64,000 bases of DNA from SIG455 sp045589495 (GTDB lineage: Bacteria; Bacillota; Clostridia; UMGS1810): NCBI GenBank assembly GCA_045589495.1, contig JAZNPF010000035.1, positions 1 through 64,000 of the forward strand. Reading direction: 5' to 3'. The notes below the pieces were generated by a model, which saw only the letters and a program-made list of their open reading frames with translations, ran no database searches and had not been told where the DNA came from. Each line of letters starts with the position of its first letter. Positions within the stretch are counted from its first letter, which is position 1. Both the position numbers and the translations under genes were made by a program. Shown here one piece after another: positions 49,839-59,417 of the stretch.

Positions 49839-50333
49839 TCAACGCAACTGTTTAGCACGTTCTGTTATTTCGTCAATCAGATCATCAGGCACAAGACCGC
49901 TTAAGTTTCCGCCATACTTGGCAACCTCTTTAACGATGCTTGAACTTAAGTATGAATATTTGTTGCTTGTCATCATAAACATAGTTTCAACTTCACGAAG
50001 CAACTTATGGTTCATCAGCGCCATCTGGAATTCATATTCAAAATCAGATACGGCACGAAGACCTTTGACAATAACATTTGCGCCATTTTGTGATATAAAG
50101 TCAACCAGAAGCCCGGTAAAAATGTGAACCTCTACATTTTTAAGCCCCATCGCCGCAACGGAACGAGTTATCATATCAGCACGTTCTTCAGCGGTAAACA
50201 TAGGCGTTTTTGCACTGTTCACAAGTATTGCAACGTAAACTTTTTCAAAAACTCTGCTTGCTCTTTTAATGATATCAAGATGTGCGTTTGTAACAGGGTC
50301 AAACGAACCGGGGTACACAGCGATGTTTTTCAT
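49839..50333 (-). CDS. coaD: Phosphopantetheine adenylyltransferase
   Basis: This 164-residue enzyme starts at 50333 (MKNIAVYPGSFDPVTNAHLD), after AAAGGAG; the frame is open to 50453 without meaning. The nucleotidyltransferase motif PGSFDPVTNAH and the YSYLSSSIVKEVAKYGGN region are present. It makes dephospho-CoA. It lies 16 nt after rsmD, the usual pair. Confidence 0.97.
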   Translation of the reverse strand: MKNIAVYPGSFDPVTNAHLDIIKRASRVFEKVYVAILVNSAKTPMFTAEERADMITRSVAAMGLKNVEVHIFTGLLVDFISQNGANVIVKGLRAVSDFEYEFQMALMNHKLLREVETMFMMTSNKYSYLSSSIVKEVAKYGGNLSGLVPDDLIDEITERAKQLR

Positions 50334-50349
50334 AGAGAGTTCTCCTTTG

Positions 50350-50892
50350 TCATTCGCATACGAAATTCTGCAAAATGTACACATTCGCTTTACCGTACTT
50401 ACGCTGACGGTAAACCTCAAATCCACGGCAGTCAAATCCGTCAGGTGCACCACATTCTAAAACAATAATGCCGTCTGCGTTCAGTAATGAACGCTCTTTT
50501 ATAATATCCAGAGCATAACTGTAATATCCTGCTTCATAAGGCGGATCTAAAAATATAATGTCATAACCGTCAGTGCAGGAGGTAAGAAAAGTTTTAAAAT
50601 CAGTGTTTGAAACCTTTGCATTCTGCATTCGGGTTTTCTCAAGATTTTTGCGTACACATTCACACGCTTTTGAAGAGATGTCAACAAAGTCAGCCCAATC
50701 TGCACCACGGCTGAGCGCCTCCAGCCCCATAGCACCGCTTCCTGCAAAAAGGTCAAGCACACGTGCACCGTCTGTACGTGTAAATATCATACTGAATATA
50801 GCCTCTCGTACTCTGTCGAGAGTGGGGCGGGTGTCAAGCCCTTCGGGAGCGAAAAGATTTGTGCCTCTTGCTCTGCCTGAAATAATCCTCAA
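50350..50892 (-). CDS. rsmD: 16S rRNA (guanine966-N2)-methyltransferase
   Basis: This 180-residue enzyme begins MRIISGRARGTNLFAPEGLD, with the family's PTLDRVREAIFSM, SAM-binding VLDLFAGSGAMGLEALSRGA and catalytic FLDPPYEAGYY (DPPY). The start is TTG at 50892. It methylates G966 of 16S rRNA. It is co-transcribed with coaD. Confidence 0.95.
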   Translation of the reverse strand: MRIISGRARGTNLFAPEGLDTRPTLDRVREAIFSMIFTRTDGARVLDLFAGSGAMGLEALSRGADWADFVDISSKACECVRKNLEKTRMQNAKVSNTDFKTFLTSCTDGYDIIFLDPPYEAGYYSYALDIIKERSLLNADGIIVLECGAPDGFDCRGFEVYRQRKYGKANVYILQNFVCE

Positions 50893-51047
50893 TTAACCAT
50901 ACCACTCCTATGATAATACTGATTATATTATATATTTATATGTACATTTTGTCAAGCGGAAATTCTTTTCTTCGTCATATTGTAACATAATTCACGTATT
51001 ATATTCCGCGCACTTTCGTCATAGATATTTAAAAAGGACGGTTTTTA

Positions 51048-52325
51048 ATGAAAAGAAAAGAATTCGTAACAGGGGTAATGTCGCTTTCATTATCTATGCT
51101 TATAATACAATCCATGTCTATGGCATTCTCCGTTTATGTATCGGGCAGATTCGGAGCGGCACAAATGGGGCTTTTCCATCTGGTAATGTCTGTATATTCG
51201 TTTGCGCTTACTGTTGCTATGTCTGGAGTGCCGCTTGCCGCAACACGTCTTGTTTCAGAATCCGAAAGCCGGGGTGCATCGGCTGATACAGTTAAAAAAT
51301 GCCTTTCCGTATGCCTGATATTCGGGTTCGTTTCGTGCGTGGCGGTGTTTACGTTTGCCGAGAAAATCGCTTCCGGTATGCTTGATGAACCACGTACAGC
51401 ACTACCTCTTAAAATTCTTTCGTGTGCATTGCCGTTTATATCCGTGTCGGGTGTGCTTCGTGGATATTTTACTGGTGTGCAGAAAGTTACGTGCATAACG
51501 GCAAGCCGTATGGCAGAAGAATTTTCGTATATGTTTATAATGCTGATTCTTATGAAATTGCTTGGAACACAACACACCGGTGTTTTAATTTCAGCCATCT
51601 CTGTTTCTGCTTCTGCCGTTCTGGCGTGTGCGTGCGATGTATCTATGTATCTATTGTCATCAAGAGATTGTCCGGCTTATATAAAATCTAAAAAAATATA
51701 CCGTTCCGTTTTATCAATAGCAATGCCTGTTGCGGCGGGGTCGTATCTGCGGTCAGGTCTTGTTGCAACGGAAAATCTGCTTATACCGTCGGCGCTCACA
51801 AAATCTGGCACATCAAATGCCCTTGCCCGATACGGAACAGTTAAAGCAATGGCTATGCCGGTTATAACATTTCCCTATGTGTTTTTGCAGTCATTTACTT
51901 CTTTACTTGTTCCGGAAATTTCTTCGAGGAAAGCAAAATCAAATAAAAGCAGCGTTTATCGGGCAGCAGTCACATCACTCAAGTATACGTTTGTTTTTGC
52001 CTCCGTTATTGCACTTTTACTGATTTTTTTCGGGAAAGAACTTGCAATGCATCTATACGGTGATATTCAGGCAGGCAACTACATAACCGCACTTGCCCTT
52101 TTGACTGTGCCTATGTATATAGATTCGGTTACGGACAGTATTTTAAAAGGTCTTAATCAGCAGGTGTACTCTCTTAAAATAAATATAATTGACTCTGCTC
52201 TGCGTGTGCCGGTTATATATATGCTGCTCCCTCACACAGGCATATACGGATATATTGCAGTTCTGTATGCAAGCGAACTTTTAAACCTGACTCTCTCTTT
52301 CAAGCGACTAAAGAAAATTTTGTGA
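51048..52325 (+). CDS. spoVB: SpoVB-like polysaccharide/lipid flippase
   Basis: This 425-residue protein with about 12 membrane segments belongs to the MOP/MVF flippase superfamily (N-terminal FVTGVMSLSLSMLIIQSMSM, GRFGAAQMGLFHLVMSVYSF; C-terminal YSLKINIIDSALRVPVIYML). Length and sequence style match SpoVB, needed for spore cortex peptidoglycan in Bacillus, though generic flippases of the family look similar. AAGGACGG precedes the ATG. Confidence 0.78.
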   Translation: MKRKEFVTGVMSLSLSMLIIQSMSMAFSVYVSGRFGAAQMGLFHLVMSVYSFALTVAMSGVPLAATRLVSESESRGASADTVKKCLSVCLIFGFVSCVAVFTFAEKIASGMLDEPRTALPLKILSCALPFISVSGVLRGYFTGVQKVTCITASRMAEEFSYMFIMLILMKLLGTQHTGVLISAISVSASAVLACACDVSMYLLSSRDCPAYIKSKKIYRSVLSIAMPVAAGSYLRSGLVATENLLIPSALTKSGTSNALARYGTVKAMAMPVITFPYVFLQSFTSLLVPEISSRKAKSNKSSVYRAAVTSLKYTFVFASVIALLLIFFGKELAMHLYGDIQAGNYITALALLTVPMYIDSVTDSILKGLNQQVYSLKINIIDSALRVPVIYMLLPHTGIYGYIAVLYASELLNLTLSFKRLKKIL

Positions 52326-52377
52326 AAGCACTTGTCTGCGCAAAAAATGTATGATATAATATATATTGGTGATTTAT

Positions 52378-53256
52378 ATGGGTTACGGATACAGTTATGA
52401 ATACGACAGCGCCGCAGCCACCGTTACTGTTTTTAATCTTGACCATTTTGATCCAGTGCATACATTCCTTTGCGGTCAGTGTTTCCGCTGGGAACAGGAG
52501 GAAGACGGAAGTTTTACCGGTATTGCACAGGGTAAGGTTATAAATATCAAAGCAGAAGAAGGCAAACTTTGTCTTTCAAACTGCAGTGAAGATGATTTTA
52601 TAAATTTCTGGTGCAGATATCTTGATCTGGACACAGACTATGGTAATATCAAGGCCGCATTGGCTGACGATGAACACCTGAAACGCGCAATGGATTTTGG
52701 CTGGGGTATAAGGCTTTTGAATCAGGAACCGTTTGAGTGTCTGATATCTTTTGTCATATCCACACAAAACCAGATACCACGCATTAAAAAGATAATCAAG
52801 AAAATGTGCGAACTTTTTGGCGAAAAAATTTCGTACGGCGGAAAAGAGTACTACTCATTCCCCGATTGCAAAACTCTTGCAAACCTTACGGAAGATGACC
52901 TTGCTCCAATCAATGCAGGTTACCGTACACAGTATATAATTGACGCGGCACAAAAAGTTGCACGCGGCGAAATCGACCTGAACAAAATCAGTGCTATGCC
53001 AACGGATGCGGCAAAGGCTGAACTTATGAAAATAAAAGGCGTAGGACCAAAGGTGGCAGACTGTACAATGCTTTTTTCTCTGCAAAAGGGAGATGCTTTT
53101 CCCGTGGACGTGTGGGTGCAGAGAATTGTGCGTGAACTCTACCTTGGCGAAGGTGCGTCTTTAAAGCAGATAAGTGCGTTTGCAAAAGAAAAATTTGGTA
53201 TTCACAGCGGTATTGCACAGCAGTACCTCTTCTATTACGCACGTGAAAATAATTAA
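52378..53256 (+). CDS. ogg: 8-oxoguanine DNA glycosylase (Ogg-type, HhH-GPD)
   Basis: This 292-residue protein starts at 52378 (MGYGYSYEYDSAAATVTVFN). The OGG N-terminal domain (FDPVHTFLCGQCFRWEQEED) is followed by the HhH-GPD domain with LISFVISTQNQIPRIKK, the hairpin LMKIKGVGPKVADCTMLFSL (catalytic Lys) and the Asp of FPVDVWVQRIV. It excises oxidised guanine and nicks at the site. It is on the same strand and 121 nt upstream of the RNase J gene. Confidence 0.93.
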   Translation: MGYGYSYEYDSAAATVTVFNLDHFDPVHTFLCGQCFRWEQEEDGSFTGIAQGKVINIKAEEGKLCLSNCSEDDFINFWCRYLDLDTDYGNIKAALADDEHLKRAMDFGWGIRLLNQEPFECLISFVISTQNQIPRIKKIIKKMCELFGEKISYGGKEYYSFPDCKTLANLTEDDLAPINAGYRTQYIIDAAQKVARGEIDLNKISAMPTDAAKAELMKIKGVGPKVADCTMLFSLQKGDAFPVDVWVQRIVRELYLGEGASLKQISAFAKEKFGIHSGIAQQYLFYYARENN

Positions 53257-53377
53257 AAAACAAACTTTAAAACCAAGGGGTTTTTATGCCCCTTTATAAA
53301 TAATGACTCTTTTATATGTATCTGATTACATATTTTTGGAAATAATAAAACTAACAAAAACTACAAGGAGGATTATT

Positions 53378-55042
53378 GTGGCAAAATCATCAAAATTAAA
53401 GATAATTCCTCTGGGCGGCTTAAACGAGGTTGGCAAAAACCTTACTGTTATAGAATACGGTAATGAAATATTGCTTATTGACTGCGGAATGGCTTTCCCT
53501 GACGAGGAGATGCTGGGAATTGACCTTGTAATTCCCGATTTCACATATCTGGTGAAAAATCATCACAAGGTAAAAGGAATAGTGTTCACACACGGTCATG
53601 AGGACCACATTGGTGCTATCCCGTTCTTTTTAAAAATGATCAACGTGCCCATTTACGGCACAAACCTCACGCTCGGACTGGTACAGAATAAATTAAAGGA
53701 ACACGGACTGCTTTCTTCAACACAACTTGTGCGTAAAACGCCGGGAGATATTTTCAAAGTGGGCGGATTTACGGTTGAGTTCATACGTTCCAATCACTCT
53801 ATTGCAGACGCAGTTGCAGTTGCCATCACAACGCCTGTGGGAACGATAGTGCATACGGGCGACTTCAAAATAGACTCTACTCCTATAGCGGGCGAGATGA
53901 TAGATTTAACACGTCTTGGTCAACTGGGCAAAAAGGGCGTGCTTGCACTTATGAGTGACTCCACAAACGCTGAACGCCCTGGATTTACAATGTCGGAGCG
54001 TTCGGTCGGCATAAAACTTGACGACGTTTTCAAATCCACCAAACAGCGCATAATCGTGGCAACATTTGCATCCAACATACATAGGGTGCAGCAGATTATC
54101 ACGGCAGCGTACAAAACAAACCGAAAAGTTGCACTTTCCGGAAGAAGTATGATAAACGTACTGGAAACTGCAATCAATCTTGGGTATATGACAATTCCAG
54201 ATAATATCTTGATTGATATTGACGATGTAAAAAAATACCGCCCCGGGCAGATAGTTATCATAACAACCGGCAGTCAGGGTGAAACAATGAGTGCGCTGTA
54301 TCGTATGGCGTACTCCGACCATAAAAAAGTGGAAATTGCATCGGGAGATTTGGTTATAATTTCGGCAAACCCCATACCTGGTAACGAGAAACTTGTTGCA
54401 AACGTCGTAAACGAACTTATGAAAAAAGGCGCTGATGTTATACATGACAGAAGCGCAGAACTGCACGTTTCGGGGCATGCGTGTCAGGAAGAACTTAAAA
54501 TTATGCTCGCTCTTACAAAGCCGAAATACTTTATTCCCGTTCATGGTGAATACAGTTTCTTAAAAACGCACGCAAACCTTGCGACATATCTTGGGATTGA
54601 CAAAAAGAATATATTCATAATGGAAAACGGAAAAGTCCTTGAACTGTCAAAGGATAATGCAAGGATATCGGGTGCAGTGCCTTCAGGCATAACGCTTGTA
54701 GACGGTCTTGGAGTAGGGGATGTAGGGAATATTGTCCTTCGTGACAGAAAACGGCTTTCAGAAGACGGTGTGATAATCGTTGTTGTTTCAATCTCGCAGG
54801 AAACACACGCACTTGTCGGTCAACCGGAAATCATCTCAAGAGGTTTTGTATATGTGCGTGAGTCGGCAGATTTGATGGATAATCTCCGTTCCGTAGTTGT
54901 AGATTGTATGCAGATATGCAAAAAGAATAAAATCTATGATTGGGCTACGATTAAAAATAATCTTAAAAGCAAAATATCGGAATGTCTGTTTGAAGAAACA
55001 AAACGCAGTCCGATGATAATACCGATTATAATGGATGTATAA
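53378..55042 (+). CDS. rnjA: Ribonuclease J
   Basis: This 554-residue metallo-beta-lactamase/beta-CASP nuclease starts with GTG at 53378, 7 nt after AAGGAGG. The zinc motif FTHGHEDHIGA (His72, His74, Asp76, His77), HTGDFKIDSTP, LALMSDSTNAERPG and the beta-CASP FIPVHGEYSFLKTHANLA motifs are clear, with a C-terminal KH-like domain. It is the 5'-3' exo/endoribonuclease of Firmicutes RNA decay and maturation. The gene ends at a bidirectional terminator. Confidence 0.96.
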   Translation: MAKSSKLKIIPLGGLNEVGKNLTVIEYGNEILLIDCGMAFPDEEMLGIDLVIPDFTYLVKNHHKVKGIVFTHGHEDHIGAIPFFLKMINVPIYGTNLTLGLVQNKLKEHGLLSSTQLVRKTPGDIFKVGGFTVEFIRSNHSIADAVAVAITTPVGTIVHTGDFKIDSTPIAGEMIDLTRLGQLGKKGVLALMSDSTNAERPGFTMSERSVGIKLDDVFKSTKQRIIVATFASNIHRVQQIITAAYKTNRKVALSGRSMINVLETAINLGYMTIPDNILIDIDDVKKYRPGQIVIITTGSQGETMSALYRMAYSDHKKVEIASGDLVIISANPIPGNEKLVANVVNELMKKGADVIHDRSAELHVSGHACQEELKIMLALTKPKYFIPVHGEYSFLKTHANLATYLGIDKKNIFIMENGKVLELSKDNARISGAVPSGITLVDGLGVGDVGNIVLRDRKRLSEDGVIIVVVSISQETHALVGQPEIISRGFVYVRESADLMDNLRSVVVDCMQICKKNKIYDWATIKNNLKSKISECLFEETKRSPMIIPIIMDV

Positions 55043-55044
55043 AA

Positions 55045-55080
55045 CAAAAAACCGTAATTATTAAAAATTACGGTTTTTTT
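55045..55080. terminator. Bidirectional terminator between rnjA and the AI-2E gene
   Basis: AAAAAACCGTAATT pairs with AATTACGGTTTTTTT across a 6-nt loop, serving two convergent genes. Confidence 0.9.
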
Positions 55081-55087
55081 ATATCTG

Positions 55088-56257
55088 TTATTCTTCAACT
55101 GAAACATTTTCTTTTTCTTCAATACGTCGGTCTAAAAATCTGTTGACCGCAAGCAGTATAACCGCCAGCGCAGGTGCACCCAAAAACATACCTGCAACAC
55201 CGAATAAGCCGCCGCCTATGATGATGGCAAATATAATCCAGAACGGGCTTAAATCGATAGAATCACCCAAAATTTTAGGTCCCAGAATCATACCGTCGAA
55301 CTGCTGCAGGGCAAATATGAAAAGCCCTACCCATACCGCTTTTAAAGGTGATTCAAAAAGCACCAGTAACACAACCGGAACGGCACCTATGAACGGACCG
55401 AAATACGGAATCATATTCGTAACACCGACTATAACACTGTAGAGTGCACTGTTTTCTACTCGCAGCATTTTAAGCCCAATAAAGCAAATGATGCCTATAA
55501 TTAGTGAATCTATTGTTTTGCCGACTATGAAACGTGAGAAAATACCATGCGCTTCCATAGAGTATGCGTTGAGTTTGTCGGCATTTTCTGAATTTAAGAA
55601 TGCCTTTGTAATACGTTTTGCACCTGAGATAAGGTTGTGTTTCTCCAATATGAAATACACAGATATAATCACACCAAAAATAAGGTCGAGAATAGTTCCC
55701 GTAGCACTTACTACACCGCCTACAATTTCAGTTATTGCAGGGTTTAGCGAAGTGAATTTGTAATTGCTGAAAAATACAGTCAGTTCCTTTTCAGCCGCAG
55801 AAATAGCATTGAATATCAGTTTTCCGACAACAGAATGGTTCCACTCACCATTACGAAGTTCCATCAGTCTGTTGAAATACTCTGGCATCTGCCCTATGAT
55901 ATCCGCCATACTCTTAACAAGCAAGGGTATAAGCATATTAAGTATAAGCACAAGAACAGCCGCCGCAATGGCGTATACTGAAATAATGCTTAAAGTTGTT
56001 TTGCTTTTTTTGAGTTTTTTAATTTTTCCGAACACCTTTTTCTCAAAAAAGTTCACAGCCGGATTTAAAAGATACGCAAGTACGCCGCCGACAATAAACG
56101 GCATAAGCAATCCCCTCAGTCCTGACAGTAAATTTTTCAGAGCAACTGCAACCTCTTCAATATTCATAATAATTTTGTATGCTAAAATCACCGCAACGGC
56201 AGTAAATAAAAACGTAGCGGTGTTTTTTGTTTTCAGTGCTTTAAGTTTCTGAAACAT
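55088..56257 (-). CDS. AI-2E family transporter (PF01594)
   Basis: This 389-residue membrane protein starts at 56257 (MFQKLKALKTKNTATFLFTA), after GGGGG. It has about eight membrane segments and the family's C-terminal motif region (VENSALYSVIVGVTNMIPYF, GPFIGAVPVVLLV and the QQFDGMILGPKILGDSIDLS signature). Members export various substrates, and the autoinducer label is generic. Monocistronic. Confidence 0.9.
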   Translation of the reverse strand: MFQKLKALKTKNTATFLFTAVAVILAYKIIMNIEEVAVALKNLLSGLRGLLMPFIVGGVLAYLLNPAVNFFEKKVFGKIKKLKKSKTTLSIISVYAIAAAVLVLILNMLIPLLVKSMADIIGQMPEYFNRLMELRNGEWNHSVVGKLIFNAISAAEKELTVFFSNYKFTSLNPAITEIVGGVVSATGTILDLIFGVIISVYFILEKHNLISGAKRITKAFLNSENADKLNAYSMEAHGIFSRFIVGKTIDSLIIGIICFIGLKMLRVENSALYSVIVGVTNMIPYFGPFIGAVPVVLLVLFESPLKAVWVGLFIFALQQFDGMILGPKILGDSIDLSPFWIIFAIIIGGGLFGVAGMFLGAPALAVILLAVNRFLDRRIEEKENVSVEE

Positions 56258-56391
56258 TTTCCTGTCCCCCTTAAAAAGAGTCTGTAAAACTATTATACAC
56301 CAACATCGGAAGATTGTACACATTTTTTGTTATAAAATATGAAAATTTTTCATATATATTTTGTATCAAAGCGTATTAAAGGAGGATTACC

Positions 56392-57963
56392 ATGTCCGTA
56401 GAACTGGAAAAAAAGATTATAAAAACACACCGCACGTTAAAAGCAATCGGAACGCAGACAACTATGGATAACGATATCATTGTTCCCGACACACAGCCAG
56501 ATGTAAAAACTGTGTTGCAGGCAGAAATTCTGCCGATGATATGTGAAAAACATATCCAGCGCGACTACATTATTTTAAGCGGCAATGTGGACTATTCAAT
56601 TGTATATTTAAGCGACGAGAAAGACGCACCATCAAAAGTGAAATCCATCAGCACCCGTGTGCCTTTTACACACCAGATAGAAGCATCGGGCGTGCACGAG
56701 GCGGCTTTTACGGGCATTAAAGCAGATGTTGTAAGCGTTGATTTTTCTGCCGTAAACAGCCGTAAAATAAATATCAAAAGTGTGGTGGATTTTGAAACCA
56801 ACATTATCCGTCCGGATGATTTTCAGGCAGTAAGCAATGTTATGAGCGAAAGCGAACTGCCGTGTATGTATCAGGATATTGTGTCGTATTCTTTAAAAGA
56901 TTATGCCGAAAACGAGTTTGAAATAAGCAATGTTTTAAGCATTTCGTCCGGCAGCGAGGTTATTGAAGATATTTTGAAAGTAGATGTTCGGGTATCCGGC
57001 AAAGAAATCAAATCAATAAACGGCAAACTGGTTGCAAAAGGAACATTGGAGGCACGTGCTCTGTATACTGACACGTCCGGACAGTTGCAGAGCATAGACG
57101 GCGAATTGCCTTTTACAGAGGTTTTGAGTATTGACGATGTCTATGAAGACAATATCTGTGAATCTGAATACACACTTACCGATTTGCAATATAGCGCAGC
57201 GGCAGACAGTGATGGTGATGCAACCATGATAGAATTACGTGCACGCATAAATGCCGCAACTTGCGTATATGAGCAGAAAGCAGAGAGTGTGACAACTGAT
57301 TTGTACAGTCCCGATTTCAACGTTGCAATTGCACGTGACAAAGCGAAGGTAAGTCAAATCGTGTGTGCATCAAGTGACAGAAGTGTAATTAAAGAAAGTA
57401 TATCGCTCAGTGCCGATGCACCGTCTATTGGAAGAATTTATAATGTGGTTGTAAAACCATACGTGGAAAATGCGGAACTTTCCGGCGGCAAAGCAGAAAT
57501 ACGAGGTATTGCTGATACGTATATTGAGTATACATCTCAAAACACCGACGCACCTGTATGGAGCGAGAAAAAGGAGATACCTTTTACATATTCAGTTTCT
57601 GCCGATTGCAATAAAGATGCACAAATCAGCGTAATTTGTGAGGCAGACGAAATTTCATATTCTGTAACATCTTCAACATCTGCAGATGTGCGTTTCACTC
57701 TGAATTTTGAAACAAAAATTTCAGAAGAAAAAGACGTTACCTACATAAAAGATGTTGAGGCAGACGAAGAAAACGGGTTTAATAAAGATAATATGCCGTC
57801 AATCACAATATACTTTGCCGCTAAAGGCGAAAAGATGTGGGATATATCCAAGCGCTACCACACCACCGCAGAGGCAATATGTGCTGCAAACGGATGCGAA
57901 TTTCCGGACGTTTTAACAGAACCTAAAAAGATTATGATTCCAAGAAAAAGTGTTTTGATTTGA
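56392..57963 (+). CDS. sipL: Spore morphogenesis protein SipL-like (DUF3794 repeats plus LysM)
   Basis: This 523-residue soluble protein has SPOCS/DUF3794 domains (DIIVPDTQPDVKTVLQAEIL at the N-terminus, with repeats near 180-310 and 320-450) and a C-terminal LysM domain (GEKMWDISKRYHTTAEAICA ... EPKKIMIPRKS). This matches SipL, which in Clostridioides binds SpoIVA through its LysM domain to anchor the coat. SpoVM, another basement-layer partner, is encoded at 30.8 kb. AAAGGAGG precedes the ATG. Confidence 0.85.
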   Translation: MSVELEKKIIKTHRTLKAIGTQTTMDNDIIVPDTQPDVKTVLQAEILPMICEKHIQRDYIILSGNVDYSIVYLSDEKDAPSKVKSISTRVPFTHQIEASGVHEAAFTGIKADVVSVDFSAVNSRKINIKSVVDFETNIIRPDDFQAVSNVMSESELPCMYQDIVSYSLKDYAENEFEISNVLSISSGSEVIEDILKVDVRVSGKEIKSINGKLVAKGTLEARALYTDTSGQLQSIDGELPFTEVLSIDDVYEDNICESEYTLTDLQYSAAADSDGDATMIELRARINAATCVYEQKAESVTTDLYSPDFNVAIARDKAKVSQIVCASSDRSVIKESISLSADAPSIGRIYNVVVKPYVENAELSGGKAEIRGIADTYIEYTSQNTDAPVWSEKKEIPFTYSVSADCNKDAQISVICEADEISYSVTSSTSADVRFTLNFETKISEEKDVTYIKDVEADEENGFNKDNMPSITIYFAAKGEKMWDISKRYHTTAEAICAANGCEFPDVLTEPKKIMIPRKSVLI

Positions 57964-57978
57964 TAAATAAAGTATATG

Positions 57979-58008
57979 AAAAAATCCCCTTGTCAAAGGG
58001 GATTTTTT
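57979..58008. terminator. Bidirectional terminator between sipL and doc
   Basis: AAAAAATCCCCTT (57979-57991) pairs with AAGGGGATTTTTT (57996-58008), with T-runs on both strands. Confidence 0.9.
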
Positions 58009-58015
58009 GTGTTTA

Positions 58016-58393
58016 TCACAATTTATGATTATTAATCCAATTTAAAATTTGTTCGTAATTCATTTTACCAGATGCAACAGAAAGACCAAGATTAACGACA
58101 TCTTCATTAGTACAATTAAGTCTGATTCCGCCCACTTCTAAAAAAGTAAGCATTACATATACACCTATTCTTTTGTTTCCATCAACAAAAGCATGGTTAG
58201 ATATAAGAGAAAAAACTAATCTTGCCGCCTTTTCCTCTTTAGTTTTGTATAATGGTTCGCCATCAAATGTGGCGTATGCATTTTCAAGCGCACTTTCTAA
58301 AAGACCTGCATCTCTTACACCTACAGAGCCGCCTGTTTCCTGTGCAATCATCTGATGCAACAGAAGAACTTTTTCTTTATCAAACTTAATCAT
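58016..58393 (-). CDS. doc: Doc-type Fic toxin
   Basis: This 125-residue protein has the Doc/Fic signature NHAFVDGNKRIGVYVML, i.e. HxFx(D/N)GNK(R), in the second half. Doc phosphorylates EF-Tu and halts translation; the antitoxin Phd blocks its active site. The start overlaps the phd stop by 4 nt. It shares a bidirectional terminator with sipL. Confidence 0.93.
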   Translation of the reverse strand: MIKFDKEKVLLLHQMIAQETGGSVGVRDAGLLESALENAYATFDGEPLYKTKEEKAARLVFSLISNHAFVDGNKRIGVYVMLTFLEVGGIRLNCTNEDVVNLGLSVASGKMNYEQILNWINNHKL

Positions 58394-58632
58394 TTCGCCA
58401 ACTCCTCGAACGCAGGTTTAAATCTATTCATAATTCTGCGTGCGGCAACATCTATTTTTTCATCATCGGTAATTTCAAAATAATCATTGTTTTCGACATC
58501 TACAAGTAAAAATTTAGGTTTATTGTTTTTGAAAATGACCGCCTGACCATTATTTTCGGCAACTCTTGCAACTTTAGAGAAGTTTTGATTTGCTTCCGTC
58601 ATGGTTGTGATGGTATTAGTATCTATATTCAT
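58390..58632 (-). CDS. phd: Phd/YefM-type antitoxin
   Basis: This 80-residue protein begins MNIDTNTITTMTEANQNFSK, with VARVAENNGQAVIFKNNKPK typical of Phd/YefM DNA-binding folds, and an unstructured C-terminus that would insert into Doc. GGGGTG lies before the ATG. It normally autoregulates, and the AT-rich gap upstream holds several short dyads. Confidence 0.9.
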   Translation of the reverse strand: MNIDTNTITTMTEANQNFSKVARVAENNGQAVIFKNNKPKFLLVDVENNDYFEITDDEKIDVAARRIMNRFKPAFEELAK

Positions 58633-58756
58633 ATTATCACCCCTATAATATATACTATGAATATTATATATAATTTATACCACATTGTCAATATATTTAT
58701 ATGTATATACTATAGGTTCCTATATTATATATATATACATACATACATGCACACAC

Positions 58757-58790
58757 AAAAACACCGCACGCCAAACCGGAGTGCGGTGTT
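58757..58790 (-). terminator. Terminator of toxN, copy 1 of a duplicated hairpin
   Basis: The 27-nt core at 58762-58788 folds as CACCGCAC/GTGCGGTG and runs into TTTTT on the minus strand. It is 26/27 identical to the copy at 59528-59554. Confidence 0.8.
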
Positions 58791-58794
58791 CAAA

Positions 58795-59262
58795 TCATTT
58801 ATAAATTCCAAGTTGCTCATGAAAATATTTAAGTGTGGTATACTTAAATTTCTTTGCGCTATAATAATTGGTTTTCCCGTTTGCAAATTTAATATAATCA
58901 AATACAAATTTTTTGAACTGCTTTACTATAAAAGAATAGTTAGTATTAAATTCAATATATTCCTTATCGTTTATTCTTGCTGCAGCACCTATGTATTTGC
59001 TGTCGTTTACAATGACAGCCTTTGTATAGTCAAGACCTGTGACAGTATTTGTAGGCCGCGTTGACTTTTTAAACTTATAGCAATTATTATGCGGAACATT
59101 CGTTCTGAACGGAACGGCAAATGTGTTGTTTTCAATTTTAATAAGAACAACCATATAAGGACGATTTTCCTTGTTTTCAATTTCGGGATAATCGTTACTG
59201 TTATATTCACAATAAAATTCCGGCGACAGATAATTCAATTGGTAATCTTTTTTAGTGTTCAT
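58795..59262 (-). CDS. toxN: ToxN-family type III toxin endoribonuclease
   Basis: This 155-residue protein starts at 59262 (MNTKKDYQLNYLSPEFYCEY), after AAGGAAAA; the frame is open through the antitoxin repeats to 59400. ToxN/AbiQ/CptN features are visible: RPYMVVLIKIENNTFAVPFR, then TNVPHNNC, TGLDYTKAVIVNDSKYIG and a C-terminal FVFDYIKFAN. The toxin cuts A-rich RNA and is held by its own repeated RNA. That RNA array with terminator lies immediately upstream. This is a clear type III toxin-antitoxin locus, closest in style to CptIN systems of Clostridia. Confidence 0.92.
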   Translation of the reverse strand: MNTKKDYQLNYLSPEFYCEYNSNDYPEIENKENRPYMVVLIKIENNTFAVPFRTNVPHNNCYKFKKSTRPTNTVTGLDYTKAVIVNDSKYIGAAARINDKEYIEFNTNYSFIVKQFKKFVFDYIKFANGKTNYYSAKKFKYTTLKYFHEQLGIYK

Positions 59263-59288
59263 TTTATTTTCCTTATACAAAGAATAAA

Positions 59289-59311
59289 GCCCTTGTGCTT
59301 TGCACAAGGGC
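59289..59311 (-). terminator. Attenuating terminator between toxI and toxN
   Basis: GCCCTTGTGC pairs perfectly with GCACAAGGGC over a 3-nt loop and is followed on the minus strand by TTTATTCTTT. Type III systems use such a leaky terminator to set the RNA-to-toxin ratio. Confidence 0.88.
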
Positions 59312-59403
59312 ATATCTTCCATTGGGATTTCTTTTTGAAAGGTGTTACCCTCACACCCAGTCTTTAGTGGGGATTTCTTTTTAAAAGGTGTTACCCTCAC
59401 ACC
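59312..59403 (-). ncRNA. toxI: ToxI antitoxin RNA, two 46-nt repeats
   Basis: Read on the minus strand, two units of exactly 46 nt (59403-59358 and 59357-59312) share GGTGTGAGGGTAACACC, an A-rich AAAAAGAAAT and CCC, with variation mostly in the last 12 nt. Each unit has a GGTGT/ACACC hairpin whose GGG loop can pair with the downstream CCC, as in ToxI pseudoknots. The AAAAAGAAA stretch is the expected ToxN cut site between units. A partial unit (GAAGATAC) precedes the first. Confidence 0.9.
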
Positions 59404-59417
59404 GTATCTTCGGTTAT

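Noticed and set aside
59263..59400. Upstream extension of ToxN
   Set aside because: It would translate the antitoxin repeats and their terminator; the ATG at 59262 has its own ribosome binding site and starts the conserved domain.
59312..59403. Tandem repeats of 46 nt as a CRISPR array
   Set aside because: The units are contiguous with variation only in their last part, there are just two, no spacer of separate origin is present, and a ToxN gene follows the terminator.
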